A stretch of DNA of 64,000 bases from JALHOM01 sp964444225 (lineage in GTDB: Bacteria; Patescibacteriota; Saccharimonadia; Saccharimonadales; 2-12-FULL-41-12): assembly GCA_964444225.1 (NCBI GenBank), contig CAYUFM010000001.1, positions 1 through 64,000 of the forward strand. The letters are read 5' to 3'. Shown one piece after another: positions 32,820 to 41,601 of this stretch; within the stretch, counting starts at the first letter, position 1; the number at the start of each line of letters is the position of its first letter. Made by a program: the position numbers and the translations under genes. Below the pieces are notes generated by a model. It was given only the letters and a program-made list of their open reading frames with translations, was not told the origin of the DNA and did no database searches.

Positions 32820-34466
32820 TTAGAATTTTATTGGCTTTAATATAATATTTTTAATTTTATTAATAACGGGTTTTGCTTCTTCTAGCTCAAATACTACCGA
32901 CATTGTTATGTAAACTAGAAATGTAGGAATAACAATCGCTGCTAGCTTACCGCCCAAAACAAAGAAACCTTTGTCTGATACAGATAAAGGATAAATCGAG
33001 AGCATAATGTAGGCAGTTATAACTGCAAAGCCAGTAACCGACAATATTCTAAATATGCCACTCCAGAAATTGCGATTTATGAGTTTATTATCACGAATAA
33101 CCATAACCATAAACAAAATCAGTACCTCGGCGGCAGCAACTATAGACTGCGCCATCGCAAGACCTGCAACATCATAAGCCTCGGGTCGAGACAAAAAGTA
33201 AGCCAAGATAATATTAAGTGCAATTGCAAAAATAGAAATGTATAGCGGTGTTCGACTATCCTTCTGCGCATAAAACCACCTAGAAACTAGAGCGTAAATT
33301 GTTCTAAATAAAATCGCCCCAGCAAAAAACCCAAAAATTAGAGCAATTTGTGGTGCGTCATTAGCAAAAATTAAACGAGCCAAATAACCACGCAAGAAAT
33401 AACTAACAACCACAATCGGCATAATTATCCAGATCATAGCTCGTAAAATCTGCAAGAATTCTTTTCTGAATAAATCTTGTCTACCTTGAGCCAACCTGTC
33501 AGTAAGTCTAGGAAACGCTGCTGTTGATATAGTGGTGCCGATTAATAAGGTTGGTGCGCTCTGCAGTACGTAGGCGTTTTCATAATAACTTAGCTTTCCT
33601 TCACCGAGTCGTCGCGCCAGATTGGTTTCTACAACGGAGTTAATCGAGTCAATACCTTGATCAAGTGACCTAGTAGGAAGTTGTCTCATTATTTCTTTGA
33701 AGTCACGACTTCTCCAGTTGATTTTCGCCTGGTATTTGTACTTAAGTCCAACGAAGCCAAGGATCGAAATCAACAACTGTGCCAATGCACCAATCAACGC
33801 ACCAACACCCAAACCAATTAGCCCAAGTTCGCCCGGACCGCCATCATTGCCAACCTCACTAAAGATAATCGCGCTGAAAAGAATGCTTCCGCTATACACA
33901 AGCGGAGCTATAGCATAAAAGAAAAATCTACCGAACGTTTGCTGGACACTGGTAAAAATACCGGCCAATGTAAAAAGCAATGGATTAAATGCAATGAGTC
34001 GCATTATGGTTGTGGCGTTATGCATTTGTTCTGGACTAAGGTTAGGCGCAACAATATAGCGCAAAAGCGGGTCAGCAAAAACAAAGATCACAATACCAAC
34101 CAGCAACATTACCAACGCTAGCAAATTTAACAAACTGTTGGTTAGCTGGAAAACACCTTTTTTATCGCCACGATTTAAATGGTCTGCCAGGAAGGGCATA
34201 AAAGCCACACCTAAGGCACCGGCGGCCAATGTAAAGAAAAACAGATCGGGAATTTTAAATGCAGCAAAATATGCATCCGTACTATCTGGGCCGAGCGCCG
34301 AGAAGTTGGCGTTTACCAACTTTGTGCGCAAAAACCCAATCAACTGGCCGAGTGCAGATGCGACTATTAAAAGGGTTGCTGCATTAGTTAGACTGATCCG
34401 TTTATTGGCGCGCGCAAAAACCCTCTTCGATTGCTTTTTTATACTAAAGTTCTGTTTTTTGGGCAT
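32820..34466 (-). CDS. murJ: Lipid II flippase MurJ (MviN family)
   Basis: 548 residues with about 14 membrane helices and the MurJ features near the start: LTNAATLLIVASALGQLIGFLRTKLVNANF and DAYFAAFKIPDLFFFTLAAGALGVAFMPFL. Flips lipid II across the cytoplasmic membrane for peptidoglycan synthesis. Fits a Gram-positive-like envelope. Confidence 0.94.
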   Translation of the reverse strand: MPKKQNFSIKKQSKRVFARANKRISLTNAATLLIVASALGQLIGFLRTKLVNANFSALGPDSTDAYFAAFKIPDLFFFTLAAGALGVAFMPFLADHLNRGDKKGVFQLTNSLLNLLALVMLLVGIVIFVFADPLLRYIVAPNLSPEQMHNATTIMRLIAFNPLLFTLAGIFTSVQQTFGRFFFYAIAPLVYSGSILFSAIIFSEVGNDGGPGELGLIGLGVGALIGALAQLLISILGFVGLKYKYQAKINWRSRDFKEIMRQLPTRSLDQGIDSINSVVETNLARRLGEGKLSYYENAYVLQSAPTLLIGTTISTAAFPRLTDRLAQGRQDLFRKEFLQILRAMIWIIMPIVVVSYFLRGYLARLIFANDAPQIALIFGFFAGAILFRTIYALVSRWFYAQKDSRTPLYISIFAIALNIILAYFLSRPEAYDVAGLAMAQSIVAAAEVLILFMVMVIRDNKLINRNFWSGIFRILSVTGFAVITAYIMLSIYPLSVSDKGFFVLGGKLAAIVIPTFLVYITMSVVFELEEAKPVINKIKNIILKPIKF

Positions 34467-34523
34467 AATAACTGAACTCTATTATATGCCCCTAAGGTTA
34501 TAAATGACAGATAAAATTAGGTT

Positions 34524-36404
34524 TTATAAGCTTGCAGATTTTGGCAAATGCGTACCTTCTAAAAGTTTGATCACTTCTTCAGCTTCAACTGTCTCTTTTT
34601 CTAGTAGTTTATCCTTTAGTTTTTCTAGGTAGCTTAGGTTGGCTTTTATCACTTCTCGCGCTCTATTGGCAGCTTCCGTAACTAGAGCCTCAATTTCTTG
34701 GTCAATCACTTTCGCAGTGTCTTCAGAATATTGTTTTTCATGAGTCATACGTTCGAACATCATGCCAGACTCAACGTGAAACACCTGGTCGCGCAGCTTA
34801 TCACCCATCCCCTGGCTGACTACCATGTCACGAGCAAGTTCCGCAGCTTTTTGCAGGTCAGAACCAGCGCCTGTTGTAACTTTATCTTTTCCGTAAATTA
34901 CTTCCTCAGCAATACGGCCACCCAACATCCGGCCAAGCACATCCTTATACTCTAAAATACTATGGTAGCTTTTATCCTCTGGCGGGATAAACCAAGTGAC
35001 ACCGCCAGTCCCGCCACGTGGAATAATTGTAACTTTATGTACAAGGTCACTTTCTGGCAGTATATGTCCAACTAGTGCGTGGCCCGCTTCGTGGTAAGCG
35101 GTCAGTTCTTTCTCTTTATCGCTCATTATCGAGCTTTTGCGCTCTGGGCCAATCGCCACTTTTTCAAAGGCCGCCGTAACAATATCATTAGTGATGGTTT
35201 TTTGATTCTTGCGAGCTGCTAAAATAGCTGACTCGTTAGCAATGTTGGAAAGATCAGCTCCAGAACTACCGGCTGTCTTAGCAGCAAGAGCATCCAGGTC
35301 AACAGATTTCTCAAGTGGTTTCTTGGCAAAATGTACTTTCAAGATTGCCTTACGGTCTTCGCGGTCAGGCAAGCCAATGCTAACGCGACGGTCAAACCTA
35401 CCGGGTCGTAGTAAAGCCGGATCTAGCACGTCAGCTCGGTTAGTTGCAGCTAGTACGATCACGTTCTCGCCTTGCTCGAAGCCGTCCATTTCAACCAAAA
35501 TCTGGTTAAGAGTTTGCTCACGTTCATCGTGTCCACCACCCATACCACTACCACGCCTTCGTCCTACGGCGTCAATCTCGTCAATAAAGATTATGCACGG
35601 AGCATTCTTCTTGGCTTTTGCAAAAAGGTCACGCACCCGCGATGCACCAACACCAACAAACATTTCAACGAATTCTGATCCAGATATGCTAAAGAAAGGT
35701 GCGTTAGCCTCACCAGCCGTTGCACGGGCCAACATTGTTTTACCTGTTCCTGGAGGGCCAATAAGAAGCACACCTTTTGGAATGCGCGCACCAACATCCT
35801 CAAACTTTTTAGGAAATTTCAAGAATTCAACAACTTCTTCAAGATCTTGTTTAGCTTCGTTACTTCCAGCAATATCTTTGAACGAAACTTTGTCTTTTTG
35901 ATTACCATAAAGTCGCGCCCGACTCTTTCCGAAGCTCATAGCTTGATTCCCCTGCCCCTGCGCACTCTTCATCATATACAGCAAGACAGCAACGATAATA
36001 ATTACCGGCAACACAGATACAAAAAGAATATTGATTAGGTTGCCATTATTACTTTCTTTAGCGTTAAGCACCTCTACTTTTGCGTCTTTATTAAGACCCT
36101 GTTCGTAGATACTAGCACTGGCTTCCTTACGAGTTTTTTCACTCGGCTTATCCTCGCCTTGCTTTGTAACTTTTATCTCCGCACCTTGAATCTCTAATTT
36201 TTTAATCTCACCACTGTTGGCACGTTTTACTACATCTGATAGTGCTACTGTCTTTAGGTTCTCGTTATTGCCAGTAGACGCAAAGATTACAAATCCGAAA
36301 AGCAGTAAAATTACTACAAATCCAACATTCTTAATGCCTTTTTTACCAGGCTTACCCTTTTTAGCATCGGGTTTTTTATTCAATTTAAACTGTTTTTTAT
36401 CCAT
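34524..36404 (-). CDS. ftsH: ATP-dependent zinc metalloprotease FtsH
   Basis: 626 residues. Two membrane helices (about 26-43 and 107-128) flank an outer domain; AAA+ module with Walker A GPPGTGKTM, Walker B CIIFIDEIDAVGRRR and second region of homology ATNRADVLDPALLRPGRFDRR; peptidase domain with zinc site HEAGHALVGH and a downstream Asp region (AAELARDMVVSQGMG). Membrane-protein quality control. Confidence 0.98.
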   Translation of the reverse strand: MDKKQFKLNKKPDAKKGKPGKKGIKNVGFVVILLLFGFVIFASTGNNENLKTVALSDVVKRANSGEIKKLEIQGAEIKVTKQGEDKPSEKTRKEASASIYEQGLNKDAKVEVLNAKESNNGNLINILFVSVLPVIIIVAVLLYMMKSAQGQGNQAMSFGKSRARLYGNQKDKVSFKDIAGSNEAKQDLEEVVEFLKFPKKFEDVGARIPKGVLLIGPPGTGKTMLARATAGEANAPFFSISGSEFVEMFVGVGASRVRDLFAKAKKNAPCIIFIDEIDAVGRRRGSGMGGGHDEREQTLNQILVEMDGFEQGENVIVLAATNRADVLDPALLRPGRFDRRVSIGLPDREDRKAILKVHFAKKPLEKSVDLDALAAKTAGSSGADLSNIANESAILAARKNQKTITNDIVTAAFEKVAIGPERKSSIMSDKEKELTAYHEAGHALVGHILPESDLVHKVTIIPRGGTGGVTWFIPPEDKSYHSILEYKDVLGRMLGGRIAEEVIYGKDKVTTGAGSDLQKAAELARDMVVSQGMGDKLRDQVFHVESGMMFERMTHEKQYSEDTAKVIDQEIEALVTEAANRAREVIKANLSYLEKLKDKLLEKETVEAEEVIKLLEGTHLPKSASL

Positions 36405-36459
36405 AAAATACTACTATTAACTCCCGAAATTATTAGGTCACTAAACCAATACTAAACCA

Positions 36460-37353
36460 TTATACAGACGATCTAGTCTGTATGCCAATCTGTTTAGTGG
36501 TAACCTCAAAATATCTATTTTTATCAATATCGGTTTTTGCTCCTGGCTTTAGAGTTTTGAGTTCATTTACTAATTTTTCGACTCGTTTTTTATCGTGCTT
36601 TGCGCCAAGTTCTTTGAGCCAAAAAACCATTAACTCGCAAGCAATTTTATGTGGTAAAGATACAAAAAAACTCCGGTCGAAGCATTGTTTTTGTTTATCA
36701 TATCCATGACTAAAAATACCTTCAATAAGCTGGTCCATCTCTAAGTTTCTAGCCGAGTTTGCAGACAACAAATCTTCTAGTTTTCCTTTTTGGCTGGGCG
36801 AAACTTCTTTTAAAAATTTTCTGATTTTGTTACGAGTATATTTGGTTGATAAATTTGTCGGATCTTCACACCATACCAATTTTTTCTGTTTAGCGTATTT
36901 TAAAACTTCCGCCTTTCTATAGTCTAGTAGCGGACGAATGATTTTATCGGTAGTTCTGAGCGAAGTTAATCCAGATCTGGCTGTACCTCGTAACAAATTA
37001 AAAACCGCCGTTTCTAGTAGATCGTCTTTGTGATGAGCTGTAACTATCGCGTCAGCGCTATACTTTTTTACTGCTGATTCAAGAAATTTATAGCGCCGCG
37101 TCCGAGCCACTTCTTCGCTGGCGTCTGGACCTAAATTCTCTCTTTTATATTCAAATTGTAGCCCGTAATTTCTGGCTAGATCCTGTACGAACTTTCTGTC
37201 ATTTACAGAATCTTCCCGAATACCATGGTCAAAGTGTGCCACTATGAATTCGCAATTACTCTGTTTATATAGCAAATCCAGCAGAACTACTGAGTCGACT
37301 CCGCCACTAACCGCCACAACATATTTTCCTGGCTCAATATAAAACTTCATCAT
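36460..37353 (-). CDS. tilS: tRNA(Ile)-lysidine synthase TilS
   Basis: 297 residues. PP-loop VAVSGGVDSVVLLDLL near residue 13, then AHFDHGIREDSVNDRKFV and AHHKDDLLETAVFNLLRGTARSGL, all TilS-typical. Shorter than E. coli TilS (432) with a reduced C-terminal part, as in many small genomes. It modifies C34 of tRNA-Ile2(CAU); such a tRNA is encoded at 54221-54296. Divergent from the ITPase-like gene with a gap of 14 bases. Confidence 0.95.
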   Translation of the reverse strand: MMKFYIEPGKYVVAVSGGVDSVVLLDLLYKQSNCEFIVAHFDHGIREDSVNDRKFVQDLARNYGLQFEYKRENLGPDASEEVARTRRYKFLESAVKKYSADAIVTAHHKDDLLETAVFNLLRGTARSGLTSLRTTDKIIRPLLDYRKAEVLKYAKQKKLVWCEDPTNLSTKYTRNKIRKFLKEVSPSQKGKLEDLLSANSARNLEMDQLIEGIFSHGYDKQKQCFDRSFFVSLPHKIACELMVFWLKELGAKHDKKRVEKLVNELKTLKPGAKTDIDKNRYFEVTTKQIGIQTRSSV

Positions 37354-37367
37354 ATAATCTTAACAGT

Positions 37368-37925
37368 ATGAGTTTGGTTTTTTGCACCTCTAACGATATT
37401 AAGTTTGAATCTGCTCAATTTGCTTGTCAAGAATTTGGAGTAGAGCTCGAAAGAGCTTCTCATGAAGTTGATGAAGTTCAATCAGAAGATCCGCAATATA
37501 TATTAAGCCAAAAGATAATCGCAATGTACAAAAAAATCCAAAAACCTCTGGTTGTATCTGACGATTCCTGGAGTATTCCTGCACTAAACGGTTTCCCCGG
37601 CCCTTACATGAAATCTGTTAACCACTGGTTTTCTGGGCAAGATTGGGTGAATCTAATGTTGGGTCATAAAGATAAGCGAATTTTCTTGATTGCCAGATTG
37701 GCGTATATAGACAGTGACGAGGTGGTGACAACTTTTGAGGAGACGTATGAACGTAAATTTCTTGAAAAAGCATCGTCTCGACCAGGCGTACCTATTCTTC
37801 AGGCAACGAGTTTCCCTGATTCAGACATCCCTAATAATGAGAGGCAAGCAGATGACCCTAGAGGATACCATTCTCAGCGCAAAGTGTGGGCAGACTTCCT
37901 CAATTGGTATAAAACTAACCAATGA
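37368..37925 (+). CDS. Non-canonical purine NTP pyrophosphatase-like (RdgB/HAM1 family)
   Basis: 185 residues. N-terminal VFCTSNDIKFESAQFACQEFG corresponds to the SHR/TxNxxK-type nucleotide motif (here TSNDIKF), with the acidic centre PLVVSDDSWSIPALNGFPGPYMKSV (usually SDDSGL...PGVYSA). Hydrolyses ITP/dITP/XTP to monophosphates in the family. TATAAT lies 9 bases before the ATG and no Shine-Dalgarno is visible. Overlaps the histidine phosphatase gene by 4 bases. Confidence 0.85.
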   Translation: MSLVFCTSNDIKFESAQFACQEFGVELERASHEVDEVQSEDPQYILSQKIIAMYKKIQKPLVVSDDSWSIPALNGFPGPYMKSVNHWFSGQDWVNLMLGHKDKRIFLIARLAYIDSDEVVTTFEETYERKFLEKASSRPGVPILQATSFPDSDIPNNERQADDPRGYHSQRKVWADFLNWYKTNQ

Positions 37926-38461
37926 AAAATTTATATTATATACGTCACGGTGAAACAGACTCCAATAAGTTTAGGATGTGGTCAGAGTTTGACACTCCAC
38001 TCAATGCAACTGGTTACGAGCAAGCAAAGTTGGCGGCAAAACAGCTAAAAGATTCTGGCATAAAATTTGACCTGATCGTCACTTCTACTCAGCCTCGAGC
38101 CTACGAAATGGCTGATATTATTGCTGATACTGTCAATTACCCTAAAGAGTCTGTGCTGAGAGATCCAGATGCACACGAAAGACGATGTGGAGTACTGGAA
38201 GGTACAAAAAACCTAGAAGCCTCGGAAGAATACCGCAAAGACGAGAGAGCCATAGATAAATACGAAGGCGTGGAAAAATTAACAGACATGGAAGATCGGG
38301 TAAATAAATTTTATGAAAAACTAAAAAACTTACCCCAAGACACAATCTTGGTTGTAGGACACAGTGCATTCGGTCGTGCTTTGCGAAGAAAAATAAACAA
38401 CGAGCCATACTCAGACAATGAAGGAAGCCTTCAAAACGCCAAACTATACAAATTCATCTAG
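37922..38461 (+). CDS. Histidine phosphatase family protein
   Basis: 179 residues. Catalytic RHGE motif in LYYIRHGETDSNKFRMWS at residue 5, STQPRAYEMADII (second Arg), acidic ERRCGVLEG (the Glu of the family) and the second His in ILVVGHSAFGRAL near residue 147. Phosphoglycerate mutase-like fold; substrate may be a phosphorylated metabolite. Coupled to the ITPase-like gene. Confidence 0.92.
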   Translation: MKNLYYIRHGETDSNKFRMWSEFDTPLNATGYEQAKLAAKQLKDSGIKFDLIVTSTQPRAYEMADIIADTVNYPKESVLRDPDAHERRCGVLEGTKNLEASEEYRKDERAIDKYEGVEKLTDMEDRVNKFYEKLKNLPQDTILVVGHSAFGRALRRKINNEPYSDNEGSLQNAKLYKFI

Positions 38462-38500
38462 CTAACAGATGTAAAATGTGATATATTTAGCACCTAGTAT

Positions 38501-38530
38501 GGCAGCGTAGCTCAGTTGGTTAGAGCGCAG
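38501..38530 (+). repeat. Copy of the tRNA-Met 5' half upstream of the intact gene
   Basis: Thirty bases identical to positions 1-30 of the tRNA-Met at 38552 (acceptor 5' strand, D-arm and first bases of the anticodon stem). The sequence then diverges into gattaaca (38533-38540) and ggttgg (38545-38550), which are reverse complements of tgttaatc (38636-38643) and ccaacc (38626-38631) on the far side of the intact tRNA. Confidence 0.85.
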
Positions 38531-38551
38531 AAGATTAACATTTTGGTTGGG

Positions 38552-38628
38552 GGCAGCGTAGCTCAGTTGGTTAGAGCGCAGGACTCATAAGCCTGAGGTC
38601 ACTGGTTCAAACCCAGTCGCTGCTACCA
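38552..38628 (+). tRNA. tRNA-Met, elongator (anticodon CAT)
   Basis: Complete 77-base cloverleaf with CCA: acceptor GGCAGCG/CGCTGCT (G1-U72 wobble), D-arm GCTC..GAGC, anticodon loop CTCATAA, T-arm ACTGG/CCAGT. An A-G mismatch closes the anticodon stem (CAGGA/GCCTG). Body resembles bacterial elongator tRNA-Met rather than initiator or Ile2, which are found elsewhere in the window. Confidence 0.88.
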
Positions 38629-38834
38629 ACCTAACTGTTAATCAGGACCCATAATCGAGGATGCGCACAGATGCTCGGCATCGAGCACACCGCAAGATTA
38701 TATGCGCGAAGGCGCTATAAAGCCTGTGATTGAAGATTCGCTCGAGAAGTTTCTCTCGCTTAGACAAGCAAAGAAAACATAAATATCTAACAGATATTTA
38801 TGGGTCACTGGTTCAAACCCAGTCGCTGCTACCA
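38629..38834 (+). ncRNA. Structured segment ending in a copy of the tRNA-Met 3' half
   Basis: Starts right after tRNA-Met and ends with 32 bases (38803-38834) identical to the tRNA 3' part from the variable loop to CCA (38597-38628). Between lie several hairpins: tgctcg/cgagca (about 38671-38686), gagaa/ttctc (about 38743-38754) and a perfect ataaatatct/agatatttat stem (38780-38802). Bases 38630-38646 can form an anticodon-arm-like hairpin with loop CTGTTAA. A terminator follows at once. Together with the 5' copy, this looks like a split outer tRNA holding an inner one, or the remnant of an insertion at the tRNA. Confidence 0.5.
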
Positions 38835-38849
38835 AAAACGCATTAAATT

Positions 38850-38886
38850 AAAATAACCCCAGGTCTAGAAACTGGGGTTATTTTTT
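38850..38886. terminator. Bidirectional terminator
   Basis: aaaataacccc / ggggttatttttt stem with an 18-base centre. Ends the tRNA-Met region on + and the 28-aa ORF transcript on -. Confidence 0.88.
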
Positions 38887-38893
38887 GCCAATT

Positions 38894-38980
38894 TTAAAGT
38901 TGGTTTAGTAAAGCATCAATTTTCTTGATGTTTTGGTTCTCTGTTGAAGAGAACTCGTAAGCTAATGAAACCGCATTCAT
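38894..38980 (-). CDS. 28-residue peptide ORF behind a structured leader
   Basis: MNAVSLAYEFSSTENQNIKKIDALLNQL, hydrophilic, helical, no membrane segment. A weak AAAGTGAG ribosome site lies about 8 bases upstream. The support is contextual: a consensus promoter at 39200-39227, about 210 bases of strongly folded leader, this ORF, then an intrinsic terminator 8 bases after the stop. It could be the product or merely a leader peptide of the RNA. Confidence 0.5.
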   Translation of the reverse strand: MNAVSLAYEFSSTENQNIKKIDALLNQL

Positions 38981-39018
38981 CGTTTGCTCACTTTCTGTTT
39001 TTTAAATGTTTTTGTTTT

Positions 39019-39193
39019 GCACGTATCTCATATCTAGCCGTTGTAAACAGGGTTTATTTAACTTAGATAGAAACTTTTATTACGATCGAGGCGTAACCGT
39101 AGTTACATCGAGCGAGCAATAACTGTTTATAGCCAGTTAAATATAACTTGGCACAATGGAAAGGTATGAGATACGTGCTATAGTCGACTAACA
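39019..39193 (-). ncRNA. Highly structured 5' leader or small RNA
   Basis: A perfect 14-bp stem (39019-39032 with 39165-39178) closes a 160-base domain. Inside, taaacag (39044-39050) pairs with ctgttta (39123-39129) and tatttaact (39055-39063) with agttaaata (39135-39143). These two cross, so they form a pseudoknot or alternative states. A central hairpin gtaac-cgta-gttac lies at 39093-39106. The fold and its place between promoter and short ORF resemble a riboswitch or an independent ncRNA; no known family is recognised. Confidence 0.6.
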
Positions 39194-39199
39194 TACTCT

Positions 39200-39227
39200 A
39201 TTATACACGTTTTTTGTGTTTTGTCAA
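39200..39227 (-). promoter_or_regulatory. Consensus promoter of the structured leader
   Basis: Minus strand TTGACA, 16 bases, TATAAT: the best promoter in the window. Start expected near 39193. Confidence 0.85.
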
Positions 39228-39363
39228 TAAAATTGCCCTGGGGCAATCGGCTTTACACCGCTGACGATTTTAATAAATTGTATGTTTGTTTTAGTCTACG
39301 ACTAACTTAAAGTATAGGCATTTTGGTATTTTTTACAAGAACAAAATTATAAATTCACTTCTG

Positions 39364-40140
39364 CTAAAACGCAAAAAACAGCAAAGAAAATAATGGGACG
39401 ATTACCTGCAACGCCAAGAATACAATCAAAACAATAAGTAGTGGGTGCATCCGCTTTTTTGGCGCTGACATGGCTACCTTTTCTTCAACTATATTGCCGT
39501 TAGCGTCTTTTTTTACGATGTAGGTGGTAGCTGAAAATATTTGACTGTCAGTTTTTGGGTGTTTGTCCAAATATAGTTTATGTAAAATAACCACTAAAAT
39601 TGTTAGAGTCGCGTCCACGATAGCCGCTGCAGATAGTCCTCTATAGTAAAAATCACTAAAGTCACCGTCAGTAAACCAAAGCGGTGGCAACAATAACACA
39701 ACAACAAGAGCCATAAATAGGTAGTTTGCTAAAATTAGACCACTGGCAAGCTTACTGATGGACGCTGCTTTTGCTAAAACTTCTGCATGAAGAGTAGCAA
39801 AAATCGCTATAAAGTAGGTCCCGTAGAGTTTGGATACGACATCTCCTGGCATAATCTCCCATATACCAAAAACAGATGTGAAAAAACTCAAAACTAAGAC
39901 TATAAAAACAATATTAGAGGAAAATTGAAGTTGGTCGGCCTCTCTTATTTTGTCTCTGCTCCCCAAAAACCCAAGAGTAGCTATAGCATGAGCTGCTACT
40001 ACCAATAGAGTAAATAAGGCTTTGGCTAACGTATCAGTAAAGCCTCCGGAAAGTACTGCAATAACAGCCATAGTCGCTGCTCCTACAAGTCCTACTATCA
40101 TTACATTGATTGAAAGTTTCCTGATTTCGGCAAGTTTCAT
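39364..40140 (-). CDS. Polytopic membrane protein, unknown function
   Basis: 258 residues with about seven or eight hydrophobic helices; a soluble loop near 200-230 (IVKKDANGNIVEEKVAMSAPKKRM) and a final helix. No transporter signature. Stands alone. Confidence 0.7.
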   Translation of the reverse strand: MKLAEIRKLSINVMIVGLVGAATMAVIAVLSGGFTDTLAKALFTLLVVAAHAIATLGFLGSRDKIREADQLQFSSNIVFIVLVLSFFTSVFGIWEIMPGDVVSKLYGTYFIAIFATLHAEVLAKAASISKLASGLILANYLFMALVVVLLLPPLWFTDGDFSDFYYRGLSAAAIVDATLTILVVILHKLYLDKHPKTDSQIFSATTYIVKKDANGNIVEEKVAMSAPKKRMHPLLIVLIVFLALQVIVPLFSLLFFAF

Positions 40141-40256
40141 ATTTTACCTTTCACTTAGTTTGTTTTCGGATCCGAATCTAGAGATTAAACAGTTAGTAAA
40201 AAGCCATCACTATCATCTCTTGATCTAATTTTAAAACCTAGATGTTTTTTTGGAAA

Positions 40257-40808
40257 CTAAAAAGTATTGCATATCGGTATACGAGTTTTATTACTAATTT
40301 CATTAGCTGCACTAGAATCAATAATTTTATTAGATATACAAAGAGGTTCACCGGTACCTGCACCAAATGCGAACGATCGACTACCATCATCTTGAACTTT
40401 AAAAGCGGTAATTCTAGCGGGGATTGAAGGGTTGTTTGCGCAATTTATAATATAGGCCTGAAATCCGCTAATAGGCTGGGGAGTTATTGAAGAAATAATT
40501 AAACCGTCATTATTAGTGGTTTCACATTGTGGGCTAAAACTAGACTTATCTGGTAGCGTATACAGCTTTTCTTTTGCTATAAAATCATTAATTTTTTGAT
40601 TAGCACTATCCAACGCTTGATTAGTAGTATTTAAAGAGTTCTTGGCAGTTTCTAATTGCCGATGTTGCCACGAATATATCAATGTGGAAATTATTAAAGT
40701 CAACAGAGCCATTATTAGTGCAACGATCTTCCATAATGGGCTAGGTTTTAATTTGTTAACGCTATTTATTTGAGTATTATTTGACGAGAAATTATTTTGA
40801 TATTCCAT
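40257..40808 (-). CDS. Bitopic membrane protein with coiled coil, unknown function
   Basis: 183 residues from the ATG at 40808 (an ATG at 40835 would add nine). A polar Asn-rich N-terminus, one membrane helix (IVALIMALLTLIISTLIYSW), a coiled coil of about 35 residues and a small C-terminal domain with four Cys (CETTN, NCANN, PLCIS, PICNTF) that may form two disulfides outside the membrane. Confidence 0.65.
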   Translation of the reverse strand: MEYQNNFSSNNTQINSVNKLKPSPLWKIVALIMALLTLIISTLIYSWQHRQLETAKNSLNTTNQALDSANQKINDFIAKEKLYTLPDKSSFSPQCETTNNDGLIISSITPQPISGFQAYIINCANNPSIPARITAFKVQDDGSRSFAFGAGTGEPLCISNKIIDSSAANEISNKTRIPICNTF

Positions 40809-40974
40809 GGGTGCATTATTGCACAATAAGGTCAATGCATAAACATTTAGATTTACTAGTAATCATCGACCCAGATTACTAAAATAAAGACCCTGGACGG
40901 GTTGGGATTTTGTTTTTTAATGACCCATCCAGAGATGGATGGTCTGTTCGGATTTATATTGCTATATTATCCAT

Positions 40975-41394
40975 ATGGACAATCTGGCAAAAAAATACCT
41001 TGCACTTTTTGTTAGTATCTTAAGCGGACTTCTTGCGGTTATTTTAATTTTTAGATTTTTAAAGCAACAACACGGCTTACTTCCACTACTAAACGATACT
41101 TGGTATGCTGGCGTTATTCTTATTGGCTTAATTTTTATTTTTTCTTTTAGTCTTTATAAATTACTAAATAAGCCAACTAGTAAAAATAGCCACGATACCC
41201 ATATGTTGATATTTACGCTGGGTATTTTTCTTATAGTAACTTCTCTCCCAATTAGTATTTTGTTGCATTTTGTTGATTTTATTGGCCCCGGTGGATACCC
41301 AATTATATCTTTCGATAGTTTAGGTCGGATACTAATGATTATTATGCCAGTTATAGGCATATTATTAGTCGTTAAGGTTAGGCCGGGTAGATAA
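40975..41394 (+). CDS. Small four-helix membrane protein, unknown function
   Basis: 139 residues starting MDNLAKKYLALFV, with four membrane helices and short loops. TATATT stands six bases before this ATG, again suggesting a leaderless mRNA; the frame is open further upstream but without a start signal. Confidence 0.65.
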   Translation: MDNLAKKYLALFVSILSGLLAVILIFRFLKQQHGLLPLLNDTWYAGVILIGLIFIFSFSLYKLLNKPTSKNSHDTHMLIFTLGIFLIVTSLPISILLHFVDFIGPGGYPIISFDSLGRILMIIMPVIGILLVVKVRPGR

Positions 41395-41410
41395 GGTTGT
41401 GCCATATTAC

Positions 41411-41446
41411 CAAAAAGAAAACCCGTCACAAAGACGGAACCTCTTT
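41411..41446 (-). terminator. Terminator after the fMet-linked structured segment
   Basis: ccgtc/gacgg stem flanked by A- and T-runs (aaaaagaaaaccc ... ctcttttt). On the minus strand it directly follows the CCA of the tRNA 3'-end copy. Confidence 0.6.
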
Positions 41447-41447
41447 T

Positions 41448-41600
41448 TGGTTGCGGGGGTAGGACTCGGTCACGTTCCGCAACCCCGTCACAACTTCTTT
41501 GCAAAGCCAGTCTGCAAGAGTTGACTCCCTTACAGACAGTCCCCAGCTGTCTTCACCTTCGACCTTTTTAGCGTCGTAGGCTATAAATCTTAGCTCAACA
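41448..41600 (-). ncRNA. Structured segment ending in a copy of the tRNA-fMet 3' end
   Basis: On the minus strand, after the tRNA-fMet terminator, about 150 bases end in a copy of the tRNA 3' end (41448-41468, 20 of 21 bases identical to 41639-41659, CCA included). The one change turns the sequence into the perfect arm of a new hairpin (41449-41456 with 41477-41484, ggttgcgg/ccgcaacc), which argues for selection on RNA structure. Other possible stems lie at 41496-41560. A terminator follows. Confidence 0.5.
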
Positions 41601-41601
41601 C

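Noticed and set aside
35209..35901. Long + strand frames opposite ftsH and dnaK
   Set aside because: Antisense shadows of strongly conserved genes.
38629..38834. Group I intron in tRNA-Met
   Set aside because: The 160-base insert is short and I see no P3/P7 core or G-binding site sequences; also an intact tRNA lies inside, which a simple intron does not explain.
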